Source: Pseudomonadota bacterium
GTDB lineage: Bacteria; Pseudomonadota; Alphaproteobacteria; Acetobacterales; Acetobacteraceae
Length of the DNA: 54,113 bases
Direction: 5' to 3'
Assembly: GCA_021818425.1 (NCBI GenBank)
Contig: JAKAEC010000007.1
Location: forward strand, 1 to 54,113
A model generated the notes under the pieces. It was given only the letters and a program-made list of their open reading frames with translations, ran no database searches and had not been told where the DNA came from. A program made the position numbers and the translations under genes. Within the stretch, counting starts at the first letter, position 1, and every line of letters begins with the position of its first letter. Of this stretch, positions 8,559 to 17,684 are shown piece after piece.

Positions 8559-9455
8559 ATGAACCGTGAACATATAACAAAAGCATTTTTTACGTTACTG
8601 CTACTGCTCATTGCCACCGTCGCGGTTGTGGCGCTCTGGATACGCTATCAAGTGGAACCCGTGACCCGCGACGGAAAAGTTGCGGCAGATATCGTCAAGG
8701 TTGCCCCGGATGTTGGCGGCTGGGTGAGAAACGTTTATGTCCTAGACAACGAAGTCGTCAAAAAGGGCCAGCCCCTTTTAATGATAGATCAATCTCGTTA
8801 TCAACTCGCCCTCGCGCAGGCCCAGGCGAAACTCGACAGTAAGCAGATCGCCCTGGCACAAGCCATTCGCGATGATCGCCGCAACCACGCCTTGTCTACA
8901 CTGGTTGATACAGAGGCCGTTGAAAAAGGGACGGAGCGCGTTGGCCTTTTGCGCAGCGCCGTCGCTAAGGCTCAGGCTGAGCTGAACCTCGCACAATTAA
9001 ACCTCAATCGCACGATCTTGCGGGCGCCCGTCAGCGGCATTGTTTCAAACATGACGCTAGAACCTGGCGATTATCTTACCGCCGGCAAAGGGGCGTTCGC
9101 GTTGATAGATACGGCCACGCTGCGGATCGAGGGCTATTTTGTTGAGACAAAAATTCCTGCCATCAATGTTGGCGACAAGGCCGATGTACGGCTGATGGGC
9201 GTTGCCGGGGTCATACGTGGGCATGTCGTAAGCATCGCCGGCGGCATTTCGGATCGAGAACGTGACAAGAGCGCAAACATGCTCGCGAACATCGAACCAC
9301 AATATACGTACGTGCGCTTGGCCCAGCGCATTCCGGTCCGAATTGCAATTGATCATATTCCTCACGGCATCCGCCTGATCGCGGGTCAAACGGCATCGGT
9401 AAGAATTGTTACCCAGCCCGGCGATATCAAGGAACATAGGAGCTGGCCATGGTAG
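8559..9455 (+). CDS. HlyD/EmrA-family periplasmic adaptor (AaeA-like)
   Basis: 298 residues: a short cytoplasmic start, one membrane span (FFTLLLLLIATVAVVALWI, residues 9-27), a biotinyl-lipoyl half-motif (VAPDVGGWVRNVYVLDNEVVKKG), a coiled-coil hairpin rich in Ala/Gln (about 85-150), the second lipoyl half (ILRAPVSGIVSNM) and a beta-barrel domain. This is the membrane-fusion subunit that links an inner-membrane pump to an outer-membrane channel. The start at 8559, 2 bp after the DUF1656 stop, begins the N-terminal membrane segment; the frame extends upstream to 8496 but overlaps. The 3' end overlaps the next gene by 7 bp. Confidence 0.88.
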   Translation: MNREHITKAFFTLLLLLIATVAVVALWIRYQVEPVTRDGKVAADIVKVAPDVGGWVRNVYVLDNEVVKKGQPLLMIDQSRYQLALAQAQAKLDSKQIALAQAIRDDRRNHALSTLVDTEAVEKGTERVGLLRSAVAKAQAELNLAQLNLNRTILRAPVSGIVSNMTLEPGDYLTAGKGAFALIDTATLRIEGYFVETKIPAINVGDKADVRLMGVAGVIRGHVVSIAGGISDRERDKSANMLANIEPQYTYVRLAQRIPVRIAIDHIPHGIRLIAGQTASVRIVTQPGDIKEHRSWPW

Positions 9456-10927
9456 CCCTCCGTGCGGGACGCTTATCCGCGCCACTTGCCGTGTTGGTCT
9501 TGGCTGGTTGTACCGTGGGGCCGAACTACAAGCTGCCAAAGACTGCGGTCATCAATAATCCGGCCGCACAAGCAAGCTTCATATCAGACGGTAAAGCTAC
9601 TCAAATCACAAACCCGCCAGACAGTTGGTGGAAATTGTATAATGCTCCAATACTCAACGCTTTAATCCAGAAGGCTTTTTCCGCCAATACGAATCTACGG
9701 ATCGCACAGGCTAATCTGGAAAGCGTTGAAGCACTTCTTGCTGAAGCAAAAGCCGGGCGGGAAGCAAGTGTTTCGAGCGATGCAGCCACAAGCTACGTGC
9801 AGCAATCGGCGGAATCCGTTTTGCAGCATGTGCAGCCGCCTCGACGTGAGATTTATCATACGGGCATCACGGTCAGCTACGACGCCGATCTGTTTGGTGC
9901 CATTCGGCGTGGCATCGAAGCCGCCAACGACGACAGTGAAGCAGCGCTTGCCGCGCGTGATCTAGTGTTGGTCAATGTTGCGGCCGAAACTACCCGCGCC
10001 TATGATCAGATTTGCGATGATGGCAATGAGTTAGCCACGCTACGTCATACCGTCGCGTTGCAAAGTCAAGCGTTGACGTTCGCCCGTCTGCTGCACGCAA
10101 ATGGCCGCGCTACAAGTTTCGATGTCGCTGGCGAAAAGGCACAGCTTGAAACCTTGGAATCACAAATTCCCTTGCTAAAAGCCAAACAAATCAACGCCGC
10201 CTACCGCCTTAGCACGTTAATTGGCGAACCGCCTGAAAAATATGATCACGTATGGCTTACCTGCCATAAGCCATTAGTTTTACTCGCGCCTATTCCTGTT
10301 GGTGACGGCAAGAGCCTGCTTAAGCGACGGCCTGATGTACGCGAGGCCGAGCGCCGCTTGGCCGCCGCAACCGCCCGTGTTGGCGAGGAAACTGCAAAGC
10401 TCTATCCCGATGTCAAATTTGAAGGCTCGGTGGGATCAATCGGCGCCGCGGCCAATATATTTTCGCCTTTGACCAATTTTTTTGGCTTCGGGCCATCGGT
10501 CAGTTGGAACCTCAATCAAAGCGTCGTTCGCGCCCGAATCGCGCAGGCCAAAGCCCAAACCCGCGCCCGTTTAGCAGCGTTCGACGGCACAGTGCTGACG
10601 GCGCTGCAGGAAGCCCAAAGCGCGATCAACTCCTACGATTTTGAACTTGATCGTATGACCAGCCTGACAGATGCGCAAAGTCTTGCCGCGCAGGTCGCCT
10701 CAAACATGACCGAACTATATCATGGCGGCAAAGTTAGTGCACTTACAGCGCTTAGTGCAGAACAAAAGTTAGCCCAGGCGGATCAGGCTGTGGCTCATGC
10801 CCAGGCTGACGTCAGCAAAAGCCAAATTGCGGTCTTTTATGCACTGGGCGGAGGCTGGGACACGTCTGGACAAAGCCATGTCAAGAAAATGCAAATATCG
10901 CAAGAATCGCCAAGTTATTCTCCATAA
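9449..10927 (+). CDS. NodT/OprM-type outer-membrane efflux lipoprotein
   Basis: 492 residues. A lipobox LVLAGC places the acylated Cys near residue 21, followed by the family opening TVGPNYKLP. Two OEP repeats follow (about 60-260 and 270-480) with the typical DSWWKLYNAPILNALIQKAF and LLKRRPDVREAERRLAAATARVG motifs. It forms the trimeric channel-tunnel that completes a tripartite pump with the HlyD adaptor. ATG 9449 overlaps the adaptor stop, so the two are translationally coupled. A short Gln/Ser-rich tail ends the protein. No FUSC, MFS, RND or ABC pump gene lies next to it; the inner-membrane partner must be encoded elsewhere or be the small DUF1656 protein. Confidence 0.9.
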   Translation: MVALRAGRLSAPLAVLVLAGCTVGPNYKLPKTAVINNPAAQASFISDGKATQITNPPDSWWKLYNAPILNALIQKAFSANTNLRIAQANLESVEALLAEAKAGREASVSSDAATSYVQQSAESVLQHVQPPRREIYHTGITVSYDADLFGAIRRGIEAANDDSEAALAARDLVLVNVAAETTRAYDQICDDGNELATLRHTVALQSQALTFARLLHANGRATSFDVAGEKAQLETLESQIPLLKAKQINAAYRLSTLIGEPPEKYDHVWLTCHKPLVLLAPIPVGDGKSLLKRRPDVREAERRLAAATARVGEETAKLYPDVKFEGSVGSIGAAANIFSPLTNFFGFGPSVSWNLNQSVVRARIAQAKAQTRARLAAFDGTVLTALQEAQSAINSYDFELDRMTSLTDAQSLAAQVASNMTELYHGGKVSALTALSAEQKLAQADQAVAHAQADVSKSQIAVFYALGGGWDTSGQSHVKKMQISQESPSYSP

Positions 10928-11155
10928 ATGCATGCTTCGCACCTGCAAATCACGTTGTAAACCAAGTGCCGTCTGAACAAACCATCGTCATGAACAATCG
11001 GCTGAGTCGCCTCAATATTCACTGAAGAGTTTATAGATGCCCAAGGTTTTCACTGCATTCCATCCAAACTCTCTTGCCAAGGCCGCTGAGGCCCATCTTT
11101 GCCAACGGCAGTGCGATGGGTATCATGTTCTACTCCAATTGTATTGTGCCCTATA

Positions 11156-12247
11156 ATGTCCAAATTTCGTCTAAAACTGTTTTCCCCAATCCTGGCGGGC
11201 GCCACATTGAATGACCGGCTGATCGCTGGTCTAGGCGGCTTAATCTGTATCGGCTTGACTGGATTAATCGGAGAACTCTCCTTCGGAGGAAACCCTGCCC
11301 TGCCACTGATCGTGGCCCCGCTTGGAGCATCCTCGGTGCTGCTTTTCGCGGTGCCCACCAGTCCGTTGGCACAGCCTTGGGCCATCATCGGCGGCAATAC
11401 AATATCAGCCCTCTGCGGAATCTTGGCCTACCGCCTGGTGCCAGACATGATGCTAGCCGCTGGCTTGGCCGTCGGGCTTGCGATTGTAGTAATGTCCTTT
11501 ACCAAATGCCTGCACCCACCTGGTGGTGCCGCAGCCCTCACGGCTGTCATTGGCGGGCCAACCGTTGTTTCCGCAGGGTTTGCCTTCGCGTTCGTTCCTA
11601 TGGCTCTGAATTGCATTGTTCTTGTTGCAACCGGCTGGATGTATCATAGAATCATGGGGCATACCTATCCGCACGTCGTCCCGCCGAAGGCGGCAAACAC
11701 GCACGCCACAAAAGACCCAGCACCCATCCTTCGCGCCGGGTTCCATGCCGAGGATGTGGACGCGGCGTTGGCGGAGCTTGGTGAAACTTTTGATATCGAC
11801 AGGGGCGACCTCAATCAATTGCTCCAGCGTGTTGAACGGCAGGCGCTCATCCGCACCCATGGCCATCTGACTTGCGCCGATATCATGTCGCGCGACGTGG
11901 TAACGATCGGGCCAGAAGCCGACATCCAAACTGCCCACGCCCTGCTGTTAGAACACGATATCCTTGCTCTGCCTGTCGTAGACGCCTCAGGGCGCGTACT
12001 TGGAACTATAGGAGTACGAGAAGCGATGTCGGGCAGAGGGCAAGTTGCCAATGTGATGGCGCCAGCTTTGACCACAACTACCGACACGCCGGCTTTCAAG
12101 CAAATCGAGCCGTTGACCGATGGTCAAACGCATGCCGTAGTCATCCTGGATGTAAACGGCCAGCTTGCTGGTCTCTTAACCCAAACAGACCTACTTGCGG
12201 CGGCGGCCAGGGTGCTGCCTGCAGCGGAGCCCGTCGCTGCCGCCTAG
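11156..12247 (+). CDS. HPP-family membrane protein fused to a CBS pair
   Basis: 363 residues. The N-terminal half has about five membrane spans and the HPP signature KCLHPPGGAAAL near residue 120. A cytosolic linker (residues 180-230) leads to two CBS repeats from about 240 (DIMSRDVVTIGPEADIQTAHALL, then VANVMAPALTTT) to the end. HPP proteins of cyanobacteria and plants have been linked to nitrite transport; CBS pairs usually bind adenine nucleotides and would gate or regulate the membrane part. The ATG at 11156 starts just before the first hydrophobic region; ATG 11099 is possible but unsupported. It is transcribed in the same direction as the efflux operon but 228 bp away, so probably separately. 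Confidence 0.8.
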   Translation: MSKFRLKLFSPILAGATLNDRLIAGLGGLICIGLTGLIGELSFGGNPALPLIVAPLGASSVLLFAVPTSPLAQPWAIIGGNTISALCGILAYRLVPDMMLAAGLAVGLAIVVMSFTKCLHPPGGAAALTAVIGGPTVVSAGFAFAFVPMALNCIVLVATGWMYHRIMGHTYPHVVPPKAANTHATKDPAPILRAGFHAEDVDAALAELGETFDIDRGDLNQLLQRVERQALIRTHGHLTCADIMSRDVVTIGPEADIQTAHALLLEHDILALPVVDASGRVLGTIGVREAMSGRGQVANVMAPALTTTTDTPAFKQIEPLTDGQTHAVVILDVNGQLAGLLTQTDLLAAAARVLPAAEPVAAA

Positions 12248-12311
12248 GCAACGAGAGAGGGATCCAGGCTCAGCCATGTTGGGGCAAGCGGCCGCACCAT
12301 AGTTTTCGGCT

Positions 12312-12935
12312 CTACCCCTTCTCGGCGTGCTGCGTGAATAACACCGCCTTACCGATGGCGTCCGCTAGTTCTTCTACACCTTCGCCGCTGCGGGCATTAG
12401 TGGCAATAAGCGGCTTGCCTACCCTGGCATCTCGCGCCTCCTCAAGCATTCGCTCCAGACTCACACCAACAAAGGGGGCAAGATCGATTTTGTTCACCAC
12501 CAGCAGGTCGCAGCGCAGTACACCTGGTCCGCGCTTGCGTGGAATGTCGTCACCACCCGCCACGTCAATCACGAAAATCCACCAATCCACGAGATCGAGC
12601 GAAAAGGTCGAGGCTAAGTTATCGCCGCCGGACTCATAGATAATCAGCTCCAGCCCCGGGATTGCGGCCTCCATGCGGTCACCCGCCAGCATGTTCAACG
12701 TTGGGTCCTCACGGATAACGGTATGCGGGCAGGCGCCGGCCTCCACCGCACCAACTCGTATCGGGTCAATCAGCCCGGAACGCCGCAAGCGTTCCGCATC
12801 CTCGGCGGTAACCAAATCGTTGGTGATAACAGCGAAGTTGATGCCCCGACTGTGCAAAACCGGAATCAACGCCTCGATAAGCGCAGTCTTGCCCGAACCA
12901 ACCGGCCCTCCGATACCAATTCGCGCGGCGCTCAT
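12312..12935 (-). CDS. ureG: Urease accessory GTPase UreG
   Basis: 207 residues with the SIMIBI GTPase motifs: P-loop GPVGSGKT at 10-17, [10 protein letters not shown], the metal-binding CPH within [23 protein letters not shown], and the base-recognition motif NKID. UreG binds nickel and GTP and, with UreE/F/H, loads nickel into urease. The second of two ATGs (12935) is preferred since AGAAGGA lies 8 bases before it. No urease structural or other accessory gene occurs within the window on either side, so the gene stands alone, beside an IS607 scar. It may be a remnant, act with a distant urease cluster, or be one of the UreG-like paralogues used for another nickel enzyme. Confidence 0.9.
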   Translation of the reverse strand: MSAARIGIGGPVGSGKTALIEALIPVLHSRGINFAVITNDLVTAEDAERLRRSGLIDPIRVGAVEAGACPHTVIREDPTLNMLAGDRMEAAIPGLELIIYESGGDNLASTFSLDLVDWWIFVIDVAGGDDIPRKRGPGVLRCDLLVVNKIDLAPFVGVSLERMLEEARDARVGKPLIATNARSGEGVEELADAIGKAVLFTQHAEKG

Positions 12936-13178
12936 CGTCATTTTCCTTCTCAGACAGTAAAAACACAATCCGTCGCTCTTGCCGGTTCAGTCAAGAAAGT
13001 ACCTGCTCAATGCCATTGGCTTCCAGAGCCAAGTGCATCGCCCTCTGCCATTAAAGACCGCTACCATGTGGACCGCCCACTTTGAGTGGCCACGCGCATG
13101 CAAGCAAAATAGAATTACAGCCGGCAGGGCAGAGCAGTTTTCTTGAGATCTTATGAAGCGTCATCTGATCTACTCACA

Positions 13179-13661
13179 ATGAATAGATCTATAGGCATTG
13201 GAGAGGCGGCGGAAGTGCTGGGAGTTTCGATCCCAACGCTCCGGCGCTGAGAAGCGGCGGGCAAGATCGAGGTGATCCATACGTCTGGCGGTCATCGCCG
13301 CTATGATCTTACCAAATTGCGGCCTGAATTGTTCAGGGCCGCGCAGGACGCGTGTAAGACAGTGGCCCCTGCCCGTGTATCCAGCCACGATCAGAAGGAT
13401 GATATGGAACGGCAGAAACAGGTTCTTGAATTATACTGTGCCCGGCAAAGCTGGACCTTTGAAGTTGTGGCCGATCTTGGGTCCGGCATGAATTACCATA
13501 AGAAGGGCCTGAAGAAACTGTTCGCTGCGATCATTGACGGTTCCGTAGGTCGGTTGGTGATGACCCATAAAGACCGGCTTTTGCGCTTTCACGCGGGGCT
13601 TGTGCCCCGCGTGAAACGAGCCTCAAAGAAGCAGAACCCGGATAGCAAACTCGCCACGTAG
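13179..13661 (+). pseudogene. IS607-family serine-recombinase (TnpA) remnant
   Basis: Reading from ATG 13179 gives a MerR-like helix-turn-helix (IGEAAEVLGVSIPTLRR) and then, after an in-frame TGA at 13248-13250 where relatives have Trp, EAAGKIEVIHTSGGHRRYDLTKLRPE. The serine-recombinase domain follows with DQKDDMERQKQVLELYC, VADLGSGMNYHKKGLKKLFA and LVMTHKDRLLRF. This is the IS607 TnpA architecture. The C-terminal third is missing: after RLLRF the frame runs into a palindrome and ends at 13661 with unrelated residues. No tnpB or guide-RNA region is left. Two lesions make it inactive. Confidence 0.8.
13587..13616. repeat. Perfect 13-bp hairpin at the broken end of the IS607 remnant
   Basis: TTTCACGCGGGGC at 13587-13599 is exactly complementary to 13604-13616, with loop TTGT. 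It begins right where homology to the recombinase stops, so it may mark the deletion junction, be the element's right-end structure, or be a terminator. No long T-run follows. Confidence 0.7.
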
Positions 13662-13731
13662 CTTTAATCAGCTATGCGTACGTTTACGTAGGTCCCAGAT
13701 AAAGGTTGCCACCTTCATCCTACTGGAAAAA

Positions 13732-14940
13732 TCAACGAGCTGCCTGGCAATATTGCAGAACGTATGGCCGGAAAGCACTCTGCAACGCAGGCACACTAAG
13801 CTTAAAAGTCTCCAACTTGTAGGGCGGATGCCGCCCATAGCCGCCGCGAGGCTTGGCCTCAACCACGCAACGCATTGCCTGGATGGCTGTCTCAGTTAGG
13901 TCTTCATTGAAATGCGCGTAAATGCGTGAAATCGCCGCGAGCGGGTCGGCCGTAAATTCCTCGTACTGCATATGCAGCTTACGTGAGGCAGGCACATCCG
14001 CACGCTGGTCGAATTCCAGCAGCAAATTGGCGCCCTGCGTCCAACGTGCCGCCACCTGGGCGCCAATCTCCCCAGCATCGATATTGCGCAGGAAAGGCCG
14101 CCGCAGCACCTGAGTCAGATGCGCAACCGAGCCGAGTACAGCGATAGGGTCACGGTGCAATATCACAAATCGCGCATCCGGATAAACGCGAAGAATTGCA
14201 TCCAGGGTGAATGTATGGTCCGGGCACTTCAGAACCCAGCGCGCAGGCGCGCCATTTTGCAAAAATTGCAAGAATTTCTTGTGAAAACAAAAGGCATCAT
14301 AATGTCCATGCCGCTCCAACCAATCGAAATAGGTGGGCACGCGGTGGGTAGAATCAAAACGTAGGCTTTGGAACACATGCGAAGTAATTTCACTGCATTC
14401 CTGCGGACTGTCGGCATAAATAGGGTGCATCTCCCGAAACCCTGGAGCCAACCCATTAAACAGGTCGAGCTGCTTATCGACCCGCGCCACACGCTTGTCC
14501 TGTTCTGCATTGAAATCGGCCGGGCGCGGGGCCGGATAGATCATCTGCCAGTTGCGGGGTACTTGGCTACCAGGATCCTCCGCCAGCAAATTATGCAGAA
14601 AGCTAGTGCCTGAACGAGGCAGGCCCAGAATGAACAGCGGTGTCATCACCGGCGCCGCCCCTAGCGCCGGGCTGGCGGCGTGAGCGTCCTCAACCAACTG
14701 GGCATTTCGTAGCAGGCGAATGAAATCCCATTTCAAAGACACACGCCCAAACAAGCTGAGCTCCGATTCAGCATAGATGGAGTCCAGAAGCCGCTCGAGG
14801 CCCTGCTGCGCGTCTATCCCTGGGGTAACGCGCGCGGCACGAATTAGCGCTTTTGCATCCGCAACTCGAAATGCTGCATCAGGCAGCAGTTTATCCGCCA
14901 GATTGAAGCCGCGGCTCAACATCGTTGCCAGGGGCGCCAT
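13732..14940 (-). CDS. Sulfotransferase family protein
   Basis: 402 residues. The PAPS-binding 5'-phosphosulfate loop LGLPRSGTSFLHNLL lies near residues 105-119, and the 3'-phosphate motif RFVILHRDPIAVLGSV in the second half, as in the sulfotransferase superfamily (Sulfotransfer_3 type). Such enzymes move sulfate from PAPS to a hydroxyl or amine on a lipid, sugar or small molecule; the acceptor cannot be told from sequence. ATG 14940 starts immediately after the gloA stop, so they are probably co-transcribed; a TTG seven codons upstream is an alternative start inside gloA. It sits downstream of the lipid A genes, but a link to lipid A modification is only a guess. Confidence 0.82.
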   Translation of the reverse strand: MAPLATMLSRGFNLADKLLPDAAFRVADAKALIRAARVTPGIDAQQGLERLLDSIYAESELSLFGRVSLKWDFIRLLRNAQLVEDAHAASPALGAAPVMTPLFILGLPRSGTSFLHNLLAEDPGSQVPRNWQMIYPAPRPADFNAEQDKRVARVDKQLDLFNGLAPGFREMHPIYADSPQECSEITSHVFQSLRFDSTHRVPTYFDWLERHGHYDAFCFHKKFLQFLQNGAPARWVLKCPDHTFTLDAILRVYPDARFVILHRDPIAVLGSVAHLTQVLRRPFLRNIDAGEIGAQVAARWTQGANLLLEFDQRADVPASRKLHMQYEEFTADPLAAISRIYAHFNEDLTETAIQAMRCVVEAKPRGGYGRHPPYKLETFKLSVPALQSAFRPYVLQYCQAAR

Positions 14941-14941
14941 A

Positions 14942-15340
14942 TCAACGCGGCTTCCGTTCAATCAACTCAATTTTGTAACCATCTGGGTCCTCGATGAAGG
15001 CAATCACCGTGGTACCGAACTTTACTGGGCCGGGCTCGCGCGCGATCTTGGCGCCGGCGGCGCGCAGCTTTTCGCACGCAGCATAAATGTCCGGCACACC
15101 AAGGGCTAAATGTCCAAACGCCGTGCCGACTTCATATGTTTCAATGCCCCAATTATAAGTCAACTCCAGCACCGTGTGGCTATCTTCGTCGCCATAGCCT
15201 ACAAAAGCCAGCGTATATTTACCCTCCGGCACATCGTGGCGGCGCAACTCCTTCATGCCAAGCAGTCCGGTATAGAACCCAATGCTCCGCTCGAGATCGC
15301 CTACCCGCAACATGGTATGAAGATAAGAAAATTCTGTCAT
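14942..15340 (-). CDS. gloA: Lactoylglutathione lyase (glyoxalase I)
   Basis: 132 residues, the normal size of bacterial GloA, with two beta-alpha-beta-beta-beta VOC modules. Metal ligands are visible as His8 (YLHTMLRV), Glu in VLELTYNWG, His in GHLALGV and Glu near the end in KIELIERK. It isomerises the methylglyoxal-glutathione hemithioacetal to S-lactoylglutathione, detoxifying methylglyoxal. [16 protein letters not shown] and the C-terminal GYKIELIE are close to the Ni-dependent class. The gene lies 29 bp after lpxI on the same strand and directly abuts the sulfotransferase gene. Confidence 0.93.
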   Translation of the reverse strand: MTEFSYLHTMLRVGDLERSIGFYTGLLGMKELRRHDVPEGKYTLAFVGYGDEDSHTVLELTYNWGIETYEVGTAFGHLALGVPDIYAACEKLRAAGAKIAREPGPVKFGTTVIAFIEDPDGYKIELIERKPR

Positions 15341-15369
15341 CAGTAGCCCTTCTTGCCGACCATGTTCAT

Positions 15370-16179
15370 TTAGGTACGAATCCCGAGCAAAAAAACACCC
15401 GCTGCATCGGCGATTTCAATCAACTGCATCCTGTTCACCAATATAGTGGTGCCAGATTCGAATGCCACACCCCTTAGCCCCGCATTCACTGCATGGCGTA
15501 CCGTATCCGGCCCCACGGTTGGCAAATCCGTCCGGCGCTCCTGCTGCGGCTTGGCGATTTTGATAAGAACCCCCGCCGGGCCTGGGCGCATTACGGCGGC
15601 AATCCGGGCAAGCATCGCATCCGTTCCTTCTACTGTCTCCAGCGCTAGAACCAGCCCCTGCTGCACTACACAGGCTTGGCCGACATCGGCCGCGCCCGTC
15701 ACTTTCAGTACCTCCACGCCACGCTTTATGTCGGCCATGGCTTGGTTGTCCGGCTGGGCACGTGTCAGAAGCCCCTCCGGGGCCAGCACATCGGTCATGA
15801 TCTCATGCGCGCCAAGCACTCTGAACCCCTCCTCAGACAGCACCCGCACAATTGCCGCCAGCAGTCCGTCATCTCCCAGAAAGGCCGCCTTACCGATTCG
15901 TCCCAGTAGCCTCGCCCCATCGGCATCCGGACGCAGGGAGAAAAAAGATGGGCGCCTTACAGGGCCAATCATCACCAAATCCCGGCAATCGCGGTCGCGG
16001 AACGCCCTGATCATCGCGCCAATGGCGCCCAGACGGTAGAATTTGTGCGGGAACGGGCTCAATACCTCCGGAGCCGCATAGCCTTTCAACCCGGCAATAA
16101 ACACGCCCCGCCCCGCAGCCTGCGCCGCCGCCGCTACCTGACCGGGCAACGGGCCGCCCCCCGCTATGATGCCGAGCAT
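15370..16179 (-). CDS. lpxI: UDP-2,3-diacylglucosamine diphosphatase LpxI
   Basis: 269 residues. The start [15 protein letters not shown] is the LpxI signature. The C-terminal half has [21 protein letters not shown] and [15 protein letters not shown], the conserved catalytic block of the family. It hydrolyses UDP-2,3-diacyl-GlcN to lipid X in lipid A synthesis, replacing LpxH in most alphaproteobacteria. ATG 16179 is used; a TTG at 16188 with AGAGGG seven bases upstream is a real competitor and would add three residues. The upstream neighbour is lpxA, as usual. lpxB, which often follows, is absent here and gloA takes its place. Confidence 0.92.
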   Translation of the reverse strand: MLGIIAGGGPLPGQVAAAAQAAGRGVFIAGLKGYAAPEVLSPFPHKFYRLGAIGAMIRAFRDRDCRDLVMIGPVRRPSFFSLRPDADGARLLGRIGKAAFLGDDGLLAAIVRVLSEEGFRVLGAHEIMTDVLAPEGLLTRAQPDNQAMADIKRGVEVLKVTGAADVGQACVVQQGLVLALETVEGTDAMLARIAAVMRPGPAGVLIKIAKPQQERRTDLPTVGPDTVRHAVNAGLRGVAFESGTTILVNRMQLIEIADAAGVFLLGIRT

Positions 16180-16270
16180 GCCCGTCAAATGCTTGCCCTC
16201 TTGAAGATGTTTCTGTCCACGCTGGCCGAGCAATCGAATATTGCCTGGCCCGCGTCAACCTGAGGAGGGC

Positions 16271-17086
16271 TTACTCATCCGCGCCGGCCACGTTGGTCAG
16301 GATGCCATGTCTAGAGGGCGTGGCAATGAAGGCCAGCATCTCCCGCACGAAAGCGTTGTTCTTGTATGTCACGCCTGCTGCGGCCACGCGCTCGGCAAAT
16401 ACACCGGGGCCAGAGAATAGAAATTTATAGGCAGCATTCACCTCCGCCAGCCCAGCCTTATCCAGCCCCCGACGCTTTAATCCAATCAGGTTCAGTCCGA
16501 GTAATTCTGCCCTGGTGCCAAACACGCGTGCATAAGGAATCACATCGCGCGTCACCCCTGTCAGCCCACCAATCATGGCGCCGGCGCCAACACGCGTGAA
16601 TTGTAGCAATGCGGCATTGCCGCCGATCACCGCGCGGTCTCCTACCTCTACATGCCCGCCCAGGGCAACATTGTTTGAGATGATCACGCCATCACCCAAC
16701 ACGCAGTCATGCGCTACATGAACGGTGGCCATTAGTAAGCAATCGGCGCCAATGCGTGTGATACCACTTCCGGTAACGGTGCCACGATGGATGGAGGCAT
16801 GCTCGCGAATCTGCGTGCGTGGCCCAATGACCGTCTCCGTCTCCTCGCCTCTGTATTTCAGGTCCTGGGGTTCCAACCCCACGGTGCAGAAGGGAAACAG
16901 CTTCACCCCCGCCTTAAGCTTGGTGCGCCCAGCAATGGTAACATGAGAGACAAGCTCCACCCCTTCTTCCAACACGACATCCTTGCCAACCGTGCAGAAA
17001 GGGCCGATTTTTGCACCAGGGGCAATTGAAGCCCCTGATTCGATGATCGCCGTGGGGTGAATCATGCTCTTAACCGAATCCAGCAT
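16271..17086 (-). CDS. lpxA: Acyl-ACP:UDP-N-acetylglucosamine O-acyltransferase LpxA
   Basis: 271 residues of left-handed beta-helix hexapeptide repeats from about residue 9 (IHPTAIIE, GAKIGPFCTVG) to 190, then the helical C-terminal domain (GLKRRGLDKAGLAEVNAAYKFLF). QDLKYRGEET and IREHASIHRGT are family hallmarks; the catalytic His is in VHVAHDCVLGD. It transfers a 3-hydroxyacyl chain to UDP-GlcNAc, the first step of lipid A synthesis. The ATG at 17086 gives the usual length before IHPTA; ATG 17065 (MIHPTA) is possible. It follows fabZ after about 100 bp. Confidence 0.96.
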   Translation of the reverse strand: MLDSVKSMIHPTAIIESGASIAPGAKIGPFCTVGKDVVLEEGVELVSHVTIAGRTKLKAGVKLFPFCTVGLEPQDLKYRGEETETVIGPRTQIREHASIHRGTVTGSGITRIGADCLLMATVHVAHDCVLGDGVIISNNVALGGHVEVGDRAVIGGNAALLQFTRVGAGAMIGGLTGVTRDVIPYARVFGTRAELLGLNLIGLKRRGLDKAGLAEVNAAYKFLFSGPGVFAERVAAAGVTYKNNAFVREMLAFIATPSRHGILTNVAGADE

Positions 17087-17192
17087 TTTGTATCCGCTTC
17101 ACATCTGCCCTTGCGCTGTACGCGGGGCGCCGGGCTGGGGCCAATCACATTCGGTTACCGCTTATGTCCGCGGCGCGACGTCGACCAGCCCG

Positions 17193-17684
17193 TTAAACCG
17201 GCTTCACCTCGTCCATAATCATGGCAGTAATCGTCGCTTCTGCCACGATCACGTGATCGACCTTTGCCTCGCAAACAAAGCGCCATATCTGCCCACGCCG
17301 CTTTTCTTTAGTCACGGCAATACGGAGTTGGTCCCCCGGCGTAACGGGTTTGCGGAATTTTGCACCATCGATAGACATGAAATACACGATGGGTATGCCA
17401 GCATCGGGCCCCAGCGTGGCTATCACAAGGCCCGCAGCCGTCTGCGCCATGCTCTCTACGATCAGCACGCCCGGCATCACCGGATGGCCAGGAAAATGGC
17501 CCTGGAAAAACGGCTCGTTCACCGAAACATTCTTGATGCCTACAGCCGAATGATCTTTGCGAACCTCCACCAGCCGGTCGACCAGCAAAAAAGGGTAGCG
17601 GTGCGGGATCATCGACAATATCTGCTTGATGTCGATCACCGCCACATCAACGGGCGGAAGATTTTTATCCGGCGCGCTACTCAT
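17193..17684 (-). CDS. fabZ: (3R)-hydroxyacyl-ACP dehydratase FabZ
   Basis: 163 residues with a hot-dog fold. The catalytic His and Glu lie in HFPGHPVMPGVLIVESMAQ, and IPHRYPFLLVDR is the family opening. It dehydrates 3-hydroxyacyl-ACP in fatty acid elongation and so competes with LpxA/LpxD for the same substrate, which explains its conserved place between lpxD and lpxA. Its first codons overlap the lpxD end by 8 bp, showing coupling. Confidence 0.96.
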   Translation of the reverse strand: MSSAPDKNLPPVDVAVIDIKQILSMIPHRYPFLLVDRLVEVRKDHSAVGIKNVSVNEPFFQGHFPGHPVMPGVLIVESMAQTAAGLVIATLGPDAGIPIVYFMSIDGAKFRKPVTPGDQLRIAVTKEKRRGQIWRFVCEAKVDHVIVAEATITAMIMDEVKPV

